From Planctomycetota bacterium (GTDB lineage Bacteria > Planctomycetota > UBA8742 > SKZP01 > JAIOTL01): a stretch of DNA of 8,813 nt. Both the position numbers and the translations under genes were made by a program. Location of the stretch: NCBI GenBank assembly GCA_021106775.1, contig JAIOTL010000131.1:1-8813 (forward strand), in the 5' to 3' direction. Shown here in pieces: positions 1-7,098 of this stretch; position 1 is the first letter of the stretch; every line of letters begins with the position of its first letter. A model generated the notes under the pieces. It was not told the origin of the DNA. It was given only the letters and a program-made list of their open reading frames with translations, and did not search any database.

Positions 1-497
1 CGGTCGAGTTTCAGGTGCAGATTGCCCCATTCGTCGACATTCATGATTTCTGCGGTAATGAGTTGTTTTTTCTGCTTATAATATTCCTCGTAGATGATTT
101 CCCACTCCGCCTCGCGCAGCTTTTGTATCATAACCTGTCTTGCAATTTGCATGGCACGTCTGCCGAGTTTGCGCAAGTCGATTTCAAACGGCTCATCTTC
201 GAGAACGTAACGATTTTCTACGATGCGTATCACCATTTCTTCAAGGTCTTCGTCGTAAACTTCTTCTTCAACTTCCTCTATCTCCGCCTTCAGGAAAGAC
301 ATTAAACCGGTTTCTCTGTCGATTGTAACTTCAGGATCCACCTCAAGTTCGAACTGTTTTGCTACCGCTTTTGCGATGGCGAACTCAAGCGCGCCGTAAA
401 CAACATCATCGTCAAGCTTTTTCACGCCTTTTAGCTCTTGAATCTGACTGAGAATTTTTTGTGGATCAAAAGGCTCTTCTTTTTTTCTTCTACCCAT
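1..497 (-). CDS. nusA: Transcription termination/antitermination factor NusA, N-terminal part (runs off the left edge)
   Basis: NusA binds RNA polymerase and nascent RNA and modulates pausing, termination and antitermination in the cytoplasm. Reading the minus strand from the ATG at 497 gives 165 complete codons with no stop before the window edge. After a basic start (MGRRKKEEPFDP) comes the NusA N-terminal domain, including FAIAKAVAKQFE and VTIDRETG. The most diagnostic stretch, at about residues 117-135, has GRRAMQIARQVMIQKLREAE, matching the family's conserved T/AKQVIVQK-REAE helix. Residues 144-165 (QLITAEIMNVDEWGNLHLKL) look like the first strands of the S1 RNA-binding domain; the rest of S1 and the KH domains lie outside the window. 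The N-terminus is somewhat longer than in E. coli NusA, and the region near residues 85-110 is very acidic. AAGGTG five bases before the ATG supports this start. The usual upstream partner rimP is absent here. Confidence 0.88.
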   Translation of the reverse strand, partial: MGRRKKEEPFDPQKILSQIQELKGVKKLDDDVVYGALEFAIAKAVAKQFELEVDPEVTIDRETGLMSFLKAEIEEVEEEVYDEDLEEMVIRIVENRYVLEDEPFEIDLRKLGRRAMQIARQVMIQKLREAEWEIIYEEYYKQKKQLITAEIMNVDEWGNLHLKLD

Positions 498-502
498 AAT
501 AT

Positions 503-508
503 CACCTT
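503..508 (-). promoter_or_regulatory. Ribosome binding site of nusA
   Basis: On the minus strand AAGGTG lies five bases upstream of the ATG at 497. It is a good Shine-Dalgarno match and fixes the nusA start. It lies outside the 541-663 repeat element, so the element has not disrupted it. Confidence 0.6.
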
Positions 509-540
509 TCACGGCATGCTTATATTTTTCGAACTAGATT

Positions 541-663
541 GTGTTTGAAAACTCAAAAATTGTCATTCCTGCGAAAGCTGGAATCCAGATAATATACTGA
601 ATATCTAAGATTCTGGATTCCCAATCAAGTTGGGAATGACACTATAAGATATTTTTCAAACAC
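541..663. repeat. MITE-like nested inverted-repeat element, 123 bp
   Basis: The element has perfect 11-bp terminal inverted repeats: GTGTTTGAAAA at 541-551 and TTTTCAAACAC at 653-663. Inside are two further matched pairs: TGTCATTCC (561-569) with GGAATGACA (633-641), and GGAATCCAG (580-588) with CTGGATTCC (613-621). Each half can also fold alone: CCTGC-GAAA-GCTGG at 568-581 (one T/T mismatch) and CCCAA-TCAAG-TTGGG at 620-634. The core (TCATTCCTGCGAAAGC...GGAATCCAG) resembles a dispersed non-coding repeat found between genes in many bacteria. It has no reading frame of its own, so any movement would depend on a transposase supplied elsewhere. It lies 43 bases upstream of the nusA start. No clear target-site duplication flanks it. 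The nested palindrome is seen directly; mobility is inferred. Confidence 0.8.
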
Positions 664-668
664 GCCAA
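641..668 (-). promoter_or_regulatory. Candidate promoter for nusA spanning the right edge of the repeat element
   Basis: On the minus strand, TTGGCG (663-668) and TATAGT (641-646) are separated by 16 bases, a fair sigma-70-type match (4/6 and 5/6). The -35 is almost wholly in flanking DNA and the -10 is inside the MITE-like element. Transcription would start near 634 and give a leader of about 137 bases carrying most of the palindrome. nusA must have some promoter downstream of the terminator at 688-710, and this is the best candidate seen. It is a pattern match only. Confidence 0.27.
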
Positions 669-687
669 ATAATGCCATTGCGTAAAT

Positions 688-710
688 AAAAAAATGGTCT
701 AAAAAGACCA
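688..710 (-). terminator. Rho-independent terminator downstream of the alkD-like gene
   Basis: On the minus strand a perfect six-base-pair hairpin, TGGTCT-TTTT-AGACCA (695-710), is followed at once by seven T residues (688-694). It lies about 87 bases past the stop codon of the alkD-like gene and upstream of nusA. It should end the ppiD-like/alkD transcript and separate it from nusA. The stem is short and only moderately GC-rich, but the uninterrupted T-tract is convincing. Confidence 0.75.
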
Positions 711-796
711 CTGAACAACGGAATTTTATCATAGAAAACTGTAAACACAACGAATTTCATTTTTTATTTGGTTGTGATGAACAATTTCCGCACAAT

Positions 797-1498
797 TTAA
801 CGTTTCATGGCTTCTTTCTTGAGAATTGGCGGCATCTTTTCGATTGCATAGCGAAGTGCGGTGCGTGGCATTTTATCGCGTCGGGAGAAGACAAACTCGA
901 AGACCGCATCAGTGTTGAGATTGCTGATTTCTTTGAGAAGCCAGCCGTAACCCTTTTGCACAAGGTCATCCTCATCCAATAATAACAATTCTGAAATTTT
1001 GAAGGCATCCACATGATATTTATCTCGTCTTACAGAGTAAATCAGAGATACCGCGGATGCGCGACGAAGCCATCGATTATTGCTTTTCGTCCAGGATGCC
1101 AGGTTTTTCACAAGTGTTTCATGCATAAATATAAGATAACCGAGAGCATGTCCGCAGAAATCATCACAATCCGCCCACGATTTTACATATTTTTCAATCC
1201 AACTTTCAAAAACATCGAAATCTTCATGTGTAAAATACTTCTTCTGCCGATATGTCCAATCAAATGCAATTATCTTCTCCTCGCTGAAGCCCGACTGCAT
1301 CAGCTTTTCACAAATTTCGTAGATATCCGATTTCTGCATATTTTTTACATGTTTGTAAAATTCCGATGAAATTTTGCGCACATCAGGCACTCGAACACCG
1401 TGAAGTTTCACTTCATTCTTGAAATATTTTTTCGCACCTTTTTTGTAGGTTTTGTCGATTTTGCTTCTCAGCGCATTTCGTATGTCTTTAATTATCAT
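797..1498 (-). CDS. AlkD-type DNA alkylation repair enzyme (HEAT-like repeat DNA glycosylase family)
   Basis: AlkD-family proteins are all-helical HEAT-like-repeat DNA glycosylases that excise positively charged alkylated bases such as 3-methyl- and 7-methyl-purines in the cytoplasm. This 233-residue protein matches the family in length and motifs: KLHGVRVPDVRKI (31-43), SWADCDDFCGHALGYL (107-122), NRWLRRASAVSLI (141-153), VQKGYGWLLKEIS (180-192) and MPRTALRYAIEKMP (210-223). The residues known in Bacillus cereus AlkD as W109, D113 and W187 correspond in spacing to W108, D112 and W186, so the DNA-contacting and catalytic positions look intact. An arginine pair at 145-146 lies near where R148 is expected. 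The ATG lies 15 bases after the stop of the upstream PpiD-like gene with only a weak ribosome binding site, which suggests cotranscription and possible translational coupling. A hairpin terminator follows. The family assignment is strong; the exact substrate is not shown. Confidence 0.9.
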   Translation of the reverse strand: MIIKDIRNALRSKIDKTYKKGAKKYFKNEVKLHGVRVPDVRKISSEFYKHVKNMQKSDIYEICEKLMQSGFSEEKIIAFDWTYRQKKYFTHEDFDVFESWIEKYVKSWADCDDFCGHALGYLIFMHETLVKNLASWTKSNNRWLRRASAVSLIYSVRRDKYHVDAFKISELLLLDEDDLVQKGYGWLLKEISNLNTDAVFEFVFSRRDKMPRTALRYAIEKMPPILKKEAMKR

Positions 1499-1513
1499 CT
1501 GATATTCATTCGC

Positions 1514-4500
1514 TTATCTATCTACGTTCGCATCCTTGAGTTTTTCAGTGTATATTTCTGCATTTATGTTTTGTTCATGCAGTTTGTCGAGAAGTGTTTT
1601 AATCTCTGTTGTAGCCATAATTTCCTTGTTGCTGAGAATTTTTCTTGCCCAAAGATTTTTGTACAACAATTCAACCTCGTCCTCAACAATATCTGATGGA
1701 TTTACCTTTGCACCTTTAATCTTGGAGTTTTGCATACCAATAACCCGTGCAAAAATATACGAGGAATTAGTCTTCGTGTTTCTATTTTCATCCGGTCGCG
1801 TTTCCTTGCCTATTTCTGACATTTCGAAGTAGGGAGTGATTTTCATGCATTTATTAATAAAATCTTTGTCACTTCCACCGTCAGATGCAATGTCAATTAT
1901 ATCGCTTTTAAGATTCACAAAATTAGTTTCTTTTACACTAACATCATGTTTTTCTGCGATATTATTAATAATTACGTTAGCAAGCTGTCTTTTAATATTA
2001 AAAATAGCTTCATAGTCGGCTTTTGCAAATTCCTGTTTGAACTTGTTTAGCAGATCCTTGTCATTAGTGTATGTTTCCGCAAGACCGAGGATTTCATCTG
2101 TTTTTGAATTAAGAATCTCATCAATTGCAGTATCAATCTCCAGCCTTATTTCACTGGCGTATTCTCTGGCAATATCCGACACGCTCTGGTCAATATAATC
2201 CTGAATCATTTTGTCCTGAACATCTGCGAATTTCGGTTGATTATCTTCTACTTTTTCTTCAAGAAAAAGCATATAAACACCGATACCAGTAACGCCAATA
2301 GCTTCGGAATACGACCCAACAGTCAACTCATTTAATACATCTTTGAATTTCTTGCCTTGTGCTGAATTGGTTTGGTAGTCCCAGCTGCTCGAGTTCACGA
2401 GATAGGGCATATTTTTCATAATCCAAGGGTTATTGCTGATTTCATCGATAGTCATTGCTGATTTGAATTCGTAGGGCGGAACTCCAGCACCCCACATTCC
2501 TTTAATCGAAACGCCGGAATAAACCTTGCTTAATTCAATCTCATGAATAGTCAAACCAAATTCGCTATACTGGAAACCAGTAATTTTCAAATTTAGCAGT
2601 GCTTTTGGTGGAAGTTCCCTAGAAAGGTTTTTTGCTTTTTCACCGATTTGCGATTCAAATCTTTTCAGCTCGATTTCAAGATTCTGAACCTCAGAATTAA
2701 CTTCATCTGCGATTTCATTAACCTTCAATCTCGTGCTAAAATCTTCCATTATTTGTGCTATTCCCTGCTTAAATTCATCGAAATAAGCATCAAGGAATCC
2801 CTTTGACACGCTGAAGTCTTTTCCGAGAGATTCACTTAGCAAAGTTGCTTCACGAAACGCTTCTTTTAAATGTTTAAATGTTTTCATAAGCTCAGCACGC
2901 ACATTGACAAGCAACTCAAGCCGTCTCTGAATAATATCCCGGTTTTTTTCCAGTAATTCAACCCGCATCAATGCAGTCAGTTCTTTTTCGTTTTTTACTC
3001 GCGAAATCTCAGTATTCAAGCTTTTCAGCTCAAAATTTGTATCCGCAATGAGGTTATCCACGTTTGAATAAGGATTGTCCGTTAGGCGCAACTCAAACAA
3101 CATCTGAGTTCGCTGACTCTCTATGTTTTTCCAAGCATAAATCAATGCTTCATTAATAATTTCCATGCTTATCTGAGTCAAAATCGCTTTGTCATCTTCG
3201 TCGAAATTAATCGAACATTTGCGTTTTATACTCTCAATTTCATCGTTAATCGTTTTGTTGAATTCATCAAGCACCAGAAACAACCCCTTGTTATTCAGTC
3301 CACCGAAGAAAATTTCTTCAAGCTGCTTCATCGTTCTCAAAACTTCATCTTTATTTTCCCTCTGTTTATCAAGTGTTTCCTGGTTTTTCTGGATACGGTT
3401 ATCAATTTCATCCTTGAGTTTCTTGATTGCCGCTGCTGCAAATTTCGGTGCTGCAAGCTCGGTTACAAGTTTCTTCGCTTCATCTTTCACTTCTTCATAT
3501 TTCTTATATTTTAATTCCTCGGATTTATTTTTTTTCCATTCGTCCCAACCCTCAACAGGTTGCTGTTCATTCGGCTGAGTCTGAGCATCGTCAGCATCAC
3601 CACTCGGAGTATCAGTTTCGTCATTTGCATGCTCTTTAATCCACTTTTGCTTCAGAGCGTTAACTTCATCAGTAATTTCGTCTTCGGTTTTGTCATTCAC
3701 GAAAAATACTGACTTATAATGCTCAAAAAACTGTTTGATAATTTCGTCGGGTATTATGACATAAGGTTTCAAGCTTTCGAACTCGGATGTAATGACTTTC
3801 AGTCTATATTTTGGCTCCGTGAATTTTTCATCTTCTGACTGCAGTTTCTGTCTGTAAATTTTTTCGAGTGGTCCAACGAATAATTCGTCAGCACTCTGGA
3901 GATTGCTGGATTGCCAGAGTTCTTTTTTGAGAGCGATTCCCGCGATTTCGTCCGCAAGTTTTTCTTTTGCTCGCTTAAGAACCTCAGCATGGTCAGAGTT
4001 TAAGCGAATATACTGAAGTTTTAACTCATTTTTGAAGGCGTCGATGTTTCTTAGAATGTCTTTTCTGCTTATCTTGATATTCCCCGAAATTAGCTGATCC
4101 ATATATCTTTTTACAGTCAAACATTCCCTGATAATGTTTTCAAAATCATCTTCATCCATCTTCATATCGTTGCTTAACGTTGATTCGTATTCGTTTTCAC
4201 GCTCACTAAGCTCAATCTGCCACAGTTGACTCAAATTTGCTCTTCGCGATTCCACCTCCTCAATATCAATTGTCTCATCATCTGTTCCCGCATCTTCACC
4301 TTCAGTGTTTTCATCACCACTCTCTGCTGGTTCAGGTCTTGCAGGTGGTAATTGAGGCATCTCAGGACTTCCAAGCAGAACCTGTCTGGCAATTTCCCTT
4401 ACCGCATCATCTTTTACCATTATATTGTTTTTCTTGGCTAATTCGAAGAGAAGGATATGATTCCAAGCAAGTTTATTGAAAAACAACTCAGAGGTCTCCT

Positions 4501-4888
4501 CATTTTTCATACCAAGGTTCTCATTCTCAATTGTTTTGGCTATATAATCGATGTAATACGAATCGCTATAACCGCTTTTAAGCAAGATTTCGCCTGTACT
4601 CGATTTAGTCGGCATTTTTGAGAAAAGCAATGATTTTGCGTCAGTTTGACGTGAATAAACTGTTCTAAAAAAACTATAATATGAGTAAAAATCGTTATAT
4701 TCGACGGTTTTATCTCCAATTATACCCATAGGTGGATTTTTTTTCTCGGTCATATAACCGACCACTGCAACCATAGCACCACTCATAGTGAATGCGAGTG
4801 CCAGTGCGAACAGAATCGCGATAATGGTATATTTCTGCCATTTAGGCAGGCTTTTAATATCAGTCATAGGGCTTACTTTTTTTGCCAC
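1514..4888 (-). CDS. Very large membrane-anchored PpiD/SurA-like periplasmic foldase or chaperone
   Basis: PpiD/SurA proteins help secreted and outer-membrane proteins fold. From the GTG at 4888 the protein has 1124 residues, against roughly 620 for E. coli PpiD and 430 for SurA. A short basic N-terminus precedes one membrane helix (about 20-43, TIIAILFALALAF...), putting the rest outside the cytoplasm. Residues 55-170 resemble a SurA_N chaperone domain, beginning GIIGDKTVEYNDFYSYY and including ELAKKNNIMVKDDAVREIARQ. An acidic, proline-rich linker follows (about 182-217). Segments at 288-307 and 359-399 (YRLKVI...IIPDEIIKQFFEHY) resemble the region before the PPIase domain in PpiD. A second acidic linker (424-450) leads into a long Lys/Glu-rich, coiled-coil-like stretch (about 451-760). 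Residues 843-882 (LNELTVGSYSEAIGVTGIGV) look like the end of a parvulin domain, but I see no recognisable parvulin beginning with its HI-hV motif, so isomerase activity is doubtful. The alkD-like gene follows 15 bases later. Confidence 0.7.
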   Translation of the reverse strand: MAKKVSPMTDIKSLPKWQKYTIIAILFALALAFTMSGAMVAVVGYMTEKKNPPMGIIGDKTVEYNDFYSYYSFFRTVYSRQTDAKSLLFSKMPTKSSTGEILLKSGYSDSYYIDYIAKTIENENLGMKNEETSELFFNKLAWNHILLFELAKKNNIMVKDDAVREIARQVLLGSPEMPQLPPARPEPAESGDENTEGEDAGTDDETIDIEEVESRRANLSQLWQIELSERENEYESTLSNDMKMDEDDFENIIRECLTVKRYMDQLISGNIKISRKDILRNIDAFKNELKLQYIRLNSDHAEVLKRAKEKLADEIAGIALKKELWQSSNLQSADELFVGPLEKIYRQKLQSEDEKFTEPKYRLKVITSEFESLKPYVIIPDEIIKQFFEHYKSVFFVNDKTEDEITDEVNALKQKWIKEHANDETDTPSGDADDAQTQPNEQQPVEGWDEWKKNKSEELKYKKYEEVKDEAKKLVTELAAPKFAAAAIKKLKDEIDNRIQKNQETLDKQRENKDEVLRTMKQLEEIFFGGLNNKGLFLVLDEFNKTINDEIESIKRKCSINFDEDDKAILTQISMEIINEALIYAWKNIESQRTQMLFELRLTDNPYSNVDNLIADTNFELKSLNTEISRVKNEKELTALMRVELLEKNRDIIQRRLELLVNVRAELMKTFKHLKEAFREATLLSESLGKDFSVSKGFLDAYFDEFKQGIAQIMEDFSTRLKVNEIADEVNSEVQNLEIELKRFESQIGEKAKNLSRELPPKALLNLKITGFQYSEFGLTIHEIELSKVYSGVSIKGMWGAGVPPYEFKSAMTIDEISNNPWIMKNMPYLVNSSSWDYQTNSAQGKKFKDVLNELTVGSYSEAIGVTGIGVYMLFLEEKVEDNQPKFADVQDKMIQDYIDQSVSDIAREYASEIRLEIDTAIDEILNSKTDEILGLAETYTNDKDLLNKFKQEFAKADYEAIFNIKRQLANVIINNIAEKHDVSVKETNFVNLKSDIIDIASDGGSDKDFINKCMKITPYFEMSEIGKETRPDENRNTKTNSSYIFARVIGMQNSKIKGAKVNPSDIVEDEVELLYKNLWARKILSNKEIMATTEIKTLLDKLHEQNINAEIYTEKLKDANVDR

Positions 4889-4896
4889 GTTTTCTA

Positions 4897-4903
4897 CTCC
4901 TTT
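4897..4903 (-). promoter_or_regulatory. Ribosome binding site that sets the GTG start of the PpiD-like gene
   Basis: On the minus strand AAAGGAG lies eight bases upstream of the GTG at 4888. The reading frame stays open to an ATG at 4957, but that ATG has no comparable site. Starting at GTG also gives a short basic N-terminus (VAKKVSP...) directly before the membrane helix, as in PpiD proteins. Confidence 0.75.
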
Positions 4904-4928
4904 ATTTTGTTCTTTTGATATTATTACG

Positions 4929-4957
4929 TTGATATGTAAGACTTTGATGTTATTCAA
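4929..4957 (-). promoter_or_regulatory. Candidate promoter of the PpiD-like/alkD unit
   Basis: On the minus strand TTGAAT (4952-4957) and TATCAA (4929-4934) are separated by 17 bases, each matching four of six consensus positions. Transcription would start near 4922 and leave a leader of about 34 bases. A dyad at 4942-4959 covers the -35. This is a weak pattern match in a region where a promoter must exist. Confidence 0.3.
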
Positions 4958-4959
4958 AG
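4942..4959. repeat. Inverted repeat CTTTGA-N6-TCAAAG, possible operator
   Basis: A perfect six-base inverted repeat (4942-4947 and 4954-4959) flanks TGTTAT. It sits in the divergent region and overlaps the predicted minus-strand -35, as a repressor-binding dyad would. It could equally form a small hairpin or be chance in AT-rich DNA. No regulator is encoded nearby. Confidence 0.3.
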
Positions 4960-5030
4960 GTATAACTTATTATTACCAACATGAGAAACTACACTTTTAA
5001 CCAAAATACGCCATGAATATCAACTCGTTT

Positions 5031-5059
5031 TTGCATTTGAGCGCATCATTTCTTAAAAT
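5031..5059 (+). promoter_or_regulatory. Candidate promoter of selB
   Basis: TTGCAT (5031-5036) and TAAAAT (5054-5059) are separated by 17 bases; the -10 matches five of six consensus positions. Transcription would start near 5066, leaving a leader of about 20 bases before the selB ATG. The region 4889-5086 between the divergent genes holds no other coding feature. Confidence 0.4.
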
Positions 5060-5086
5060 CTCCTTTAAATTTTGCATAATGAGCAT

Positions 5087-7033
5087 ATGAATAAAAATCT
5101 AAACAATCTAATACCGACTATTATCGGAACAGCGGGCCACATTGACCACGGCAAAAGTTCCCTTGTAAAACGGCTTACGGGTATCGACCCTGACAGATGG
5201 GAAGAAGAGAAAAAGCGCGGAATGACCATCGATATTGGTTTTGCCGAGATGTCGCTTCCATCTGGCAAGCTTATCGGCTTTATCGATGTTCCCGGACATG
5301 AGAAATTCATAAAAAATATGGTTGCCGGCGCGACGGGCTTTGGAATCGTTCTATTTGTCGTAGCTGCGGACGACGGAATCATGCCACAATCTCTGGAACA
5401 TCTGTACATCATGGATTTGCTTGGCATCAAAAAAGGCATAATCGTGCTTTCAAAGACGGATTTAATCGAAGACCCTGAATTAATTGAGCTTTTGCACGAT
5501 GAGATACATGAATCCGTTGCCAACACTTTCCTTGAAAACGCGCCGATTTTAAATTTTAGCGCAACAACGGGTGAAGGTACCGAAAAAATTCTGACAATGC
5601 TTGATGACGAGATTGAAAAACTTGATATTTCAGACAGTGCAAGAGTTTTTCGTATGCCTGTGCAACGTGTTTTCAGCTCAGTCGGCTTCGGCTCAGTTGT
5701 AACAGGCGTTCCAAGCGACGGGGACATTAATATTGGTGATGAAATCGAAATTTTAGGGGTAAAAGGTAGAACCAAAAGCAAAATCCGCGGTCTGCAGGTT
5801 TTCGGACAGAATGTTGATTTCGCCAGATTCGGACACCGGCTTGCTCTCAATGTTCAGGGTGTCGGGACAGACAAGCTTGAACGCGGTGATTTTATCGTCG
5901 CTTCAGGCGCGTATCAAACTGCAAAGATTTTCTCAGCATGGATAAAAATACTCAAAAACTGCCAGCTTAAAATTAAAAACACGCAGAATCTGTCAATTTA
6001 TATCGGAACAAATAAAATTATTGGCAAAGTTGTGTTTTTATCACAGACAAAGTTTCTTGGTTCAGGTGATGAAGCATTTGTTCAGCTTAGGTTCGAATCT
6101 GAGATACATTCTTGTGTTGGTGATAGGCTGATTATTCGAGATTTTTCAAACCAATTTCTCATTGGCGGAGGAGTCGTGTTGAAATTGAGCAACAATAAAC
6201 CACGAGGTAAAAAAGAGTTATTTGTTCAGAATCTGAGCAATGTTATGGAAAAGATTGATAATCCAACAGATTTGATAGCAAGCTATATTGCTGACAAAGA
6301 AAATTCAATTATCTCAATCAAACGACTTATCGCGGAATTCGGATTCAAAAAAGATTACGCACATCAGATTCTAAATGAGCTCATTGAGCAAGAAAAAGTG
6401 ATGAAGGATGGGAGCAATTATATCTCCACAGCATATTTCACAAACCTATCGGAAGTGTTTTTCAAGGTGATGATAGCAGAAAACAAGGAGCATCCGTTCC
6501 GTTATTGGCACAGCAAAGCACATATTCTGTCGCGCATGAGAATTTCGAGTGATATTGGCGAAACAATCGTTAAATACCTGCTTGCAAATGAAAAAGTGCA
6601 ATCGAAACAAGGGAAATTGCAGCTTGCGGATTATTCTCTGAATCTTGATGGAAAACAGGAAAAAATCCTGAACGATGTGCTTGAAAAGATTATCAAAGAC
6701 AGGGCAAAACCCACGCTTACTCATGAATTCGAACGCGATATGAAAATTAAAAACGCATCTGACATCCTTGAATACTGGGTTTACCGTGATGAGTTAGTTC
6801 AGATTAATCAGTCCCTGTTCCTTCGAAAAGATATTGTTGAACTGATGAAATCAACAGCCATTGACCTGCTATCGAATCAGGAATCTTTCAGCGTAGCGGA
6901 ATTCAGGGAAGGAGTCGGTACAACCAGGAAATTTGCTATGCCGATGCTCGCTTACATCGACAATCTCGGACTTACTCGACTTGAAAATTCAGTGAGAATC
7001 CGCGGCGTAAAATGGGACGAACTTGTGAAATAA
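5087..7033 (+). CDS. selB: Selenocysteine-specific translation elongation factor SelB
   Basis: SelB is the EF-Tu-like GTPase that carries selenocysteinyl-tRNA(Sec) to in-frame UGA codons by binding the SECIS hairpin of the mRNA. The protein has 648 residues, a full-length bacterial SelB. GTPase motifs are intact: AGHIDHGKS (16-24), RGMTID (44-49), DVPGH (67-71), SKTD (122-125) and SAT (158-160). Beta-barrel domain II starts near 186 (RVFRMPVQRVFSSVGFGSVVTG), domain III follows, and the C-terminal half carries the winged-helix domains. The last one (about 604-648) has the typical FREGVGTTRKFAMPMLAYID and LGLTR. The frame is closed upstream by TAA at 5066-5068, so only ATG 5087 or TTG 5072 can serve as standard starts. 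ATG is preferred, although neither has a good ribosome binding site; a three-codon ATG-AGC-ATA-TGA overlaps it at 5079-5090. selA, selD and the tRNA(Sec) gene are not seen here. A terminator follows 14 bases after the stop. Confidence 0.96.
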   Translation: MNKNLNNLIPTIIGTAGHIDHGKSSLVKRLTGIDPDRWEEEKKRGMTIDIGFAEMSLPSGKLIGFIDVPGHEKFIKNMVAGATGFGIVLFVVAADDGIMPQSLEHLYIMDLLGIKKGIIVLSKTDLIEDPELIELLHDEIHESVANTFLENAPILNFSATTGEGTEKILTMLDDEIEKLDISDSARVFRMPVQRVFSSVGFGSVVTGVPSDGDINIGDEIEILGVKGRTKSKIRGLQVFGQNVDFARFGHRLALNVQGVGTDKLERGDFIVASGAYQTAKIFSAWIKILKNCQLKIKNTQNLSIYIGTNKIIGKVVFLSQTKFLGSGDEAFVQLRFESEIHSCVGDRLIIRDFSNQFLIGGGVVLKLSNNKPRGKKELFVQNLSNVMEKIDNPTDLIASYIADKENSIISIKRLIAEFGFKKDYAHQILNELIEQEKVMKDGSNYISTAYFTNLSEVFFKVMIAENKEHPFRYWHSKAHILSRMRISSDIGETIVKYLLANEKVQSKQGKLQLADYSLNLDGKQEKILNDVLEKIIKDRAKPTLTHEFERDMKIKNASDILEYWVYRDELVQINQSLFLRKDIVELMKSTAIDLLSNQESFSVAEFREGVGTTRKFAMPMLAYIDNLGLTRLENSVRIRGVKWDELVK

Positions 7034-7043
7034 GTTTCAGATT

Positions 7044-7071
7044 AAAAAAAACCCCGGAAATCCGAGGTTTT
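7044..7071. terminator. Bidirectional rho-independent terminator between convergent genes
   Basis: AAAACC (7048-7053) pairs with GGTTTT (7066-7071), and CGG (7055-7057) with CCG (7062-7064), with one C/A mismatch and an AAAT loop. On the minus strand the hairpin leads into eight T residues (complement of 7044-7051), a strong terminator for the zinc-ribbon gene whose stop is at 7099-7101. On the plus strand the stem ends in TTTTGT just after the selB stop at 7031-7033, so it probably serves selB too, less strongly. Confidence 0.78.
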
Positions 7072-7098
7072 GTATTCGATTAAGATGTCAATGGTTTG

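Noticed and set aside
541..663. Reading the palindrome as a CRISPR repeat, riboswitch or plain terminator
   Set aside because: There is only one copy, with no spacers and no ligand-type core. Its nested termini match a MITE-like repeat better, and no T-tract follows.
4889..4957. Upstream extension of the PpiD-like gene to an ATG at 4957 (23 extra residues)
   Set aside because: The strong AAAGGAG site points to the GTG at 4888, and the extension would run through the predicted promoter and ribosome binding site.
5072..5086. TTG start for selB adding five residues
   Set aside because: It has no ribosome binding site, and ATG 5087 gives the usual short N-terminus before the GTPase domain. It cannot be fully excluded.
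5065..5850. 261-codon open frame antisense to selB
   Set aside because: It lies wholly opposite the conserved GTPase domain, is Ser/Pro-rich with no recognisable motif, and has the composition expected of an antisense shadow.
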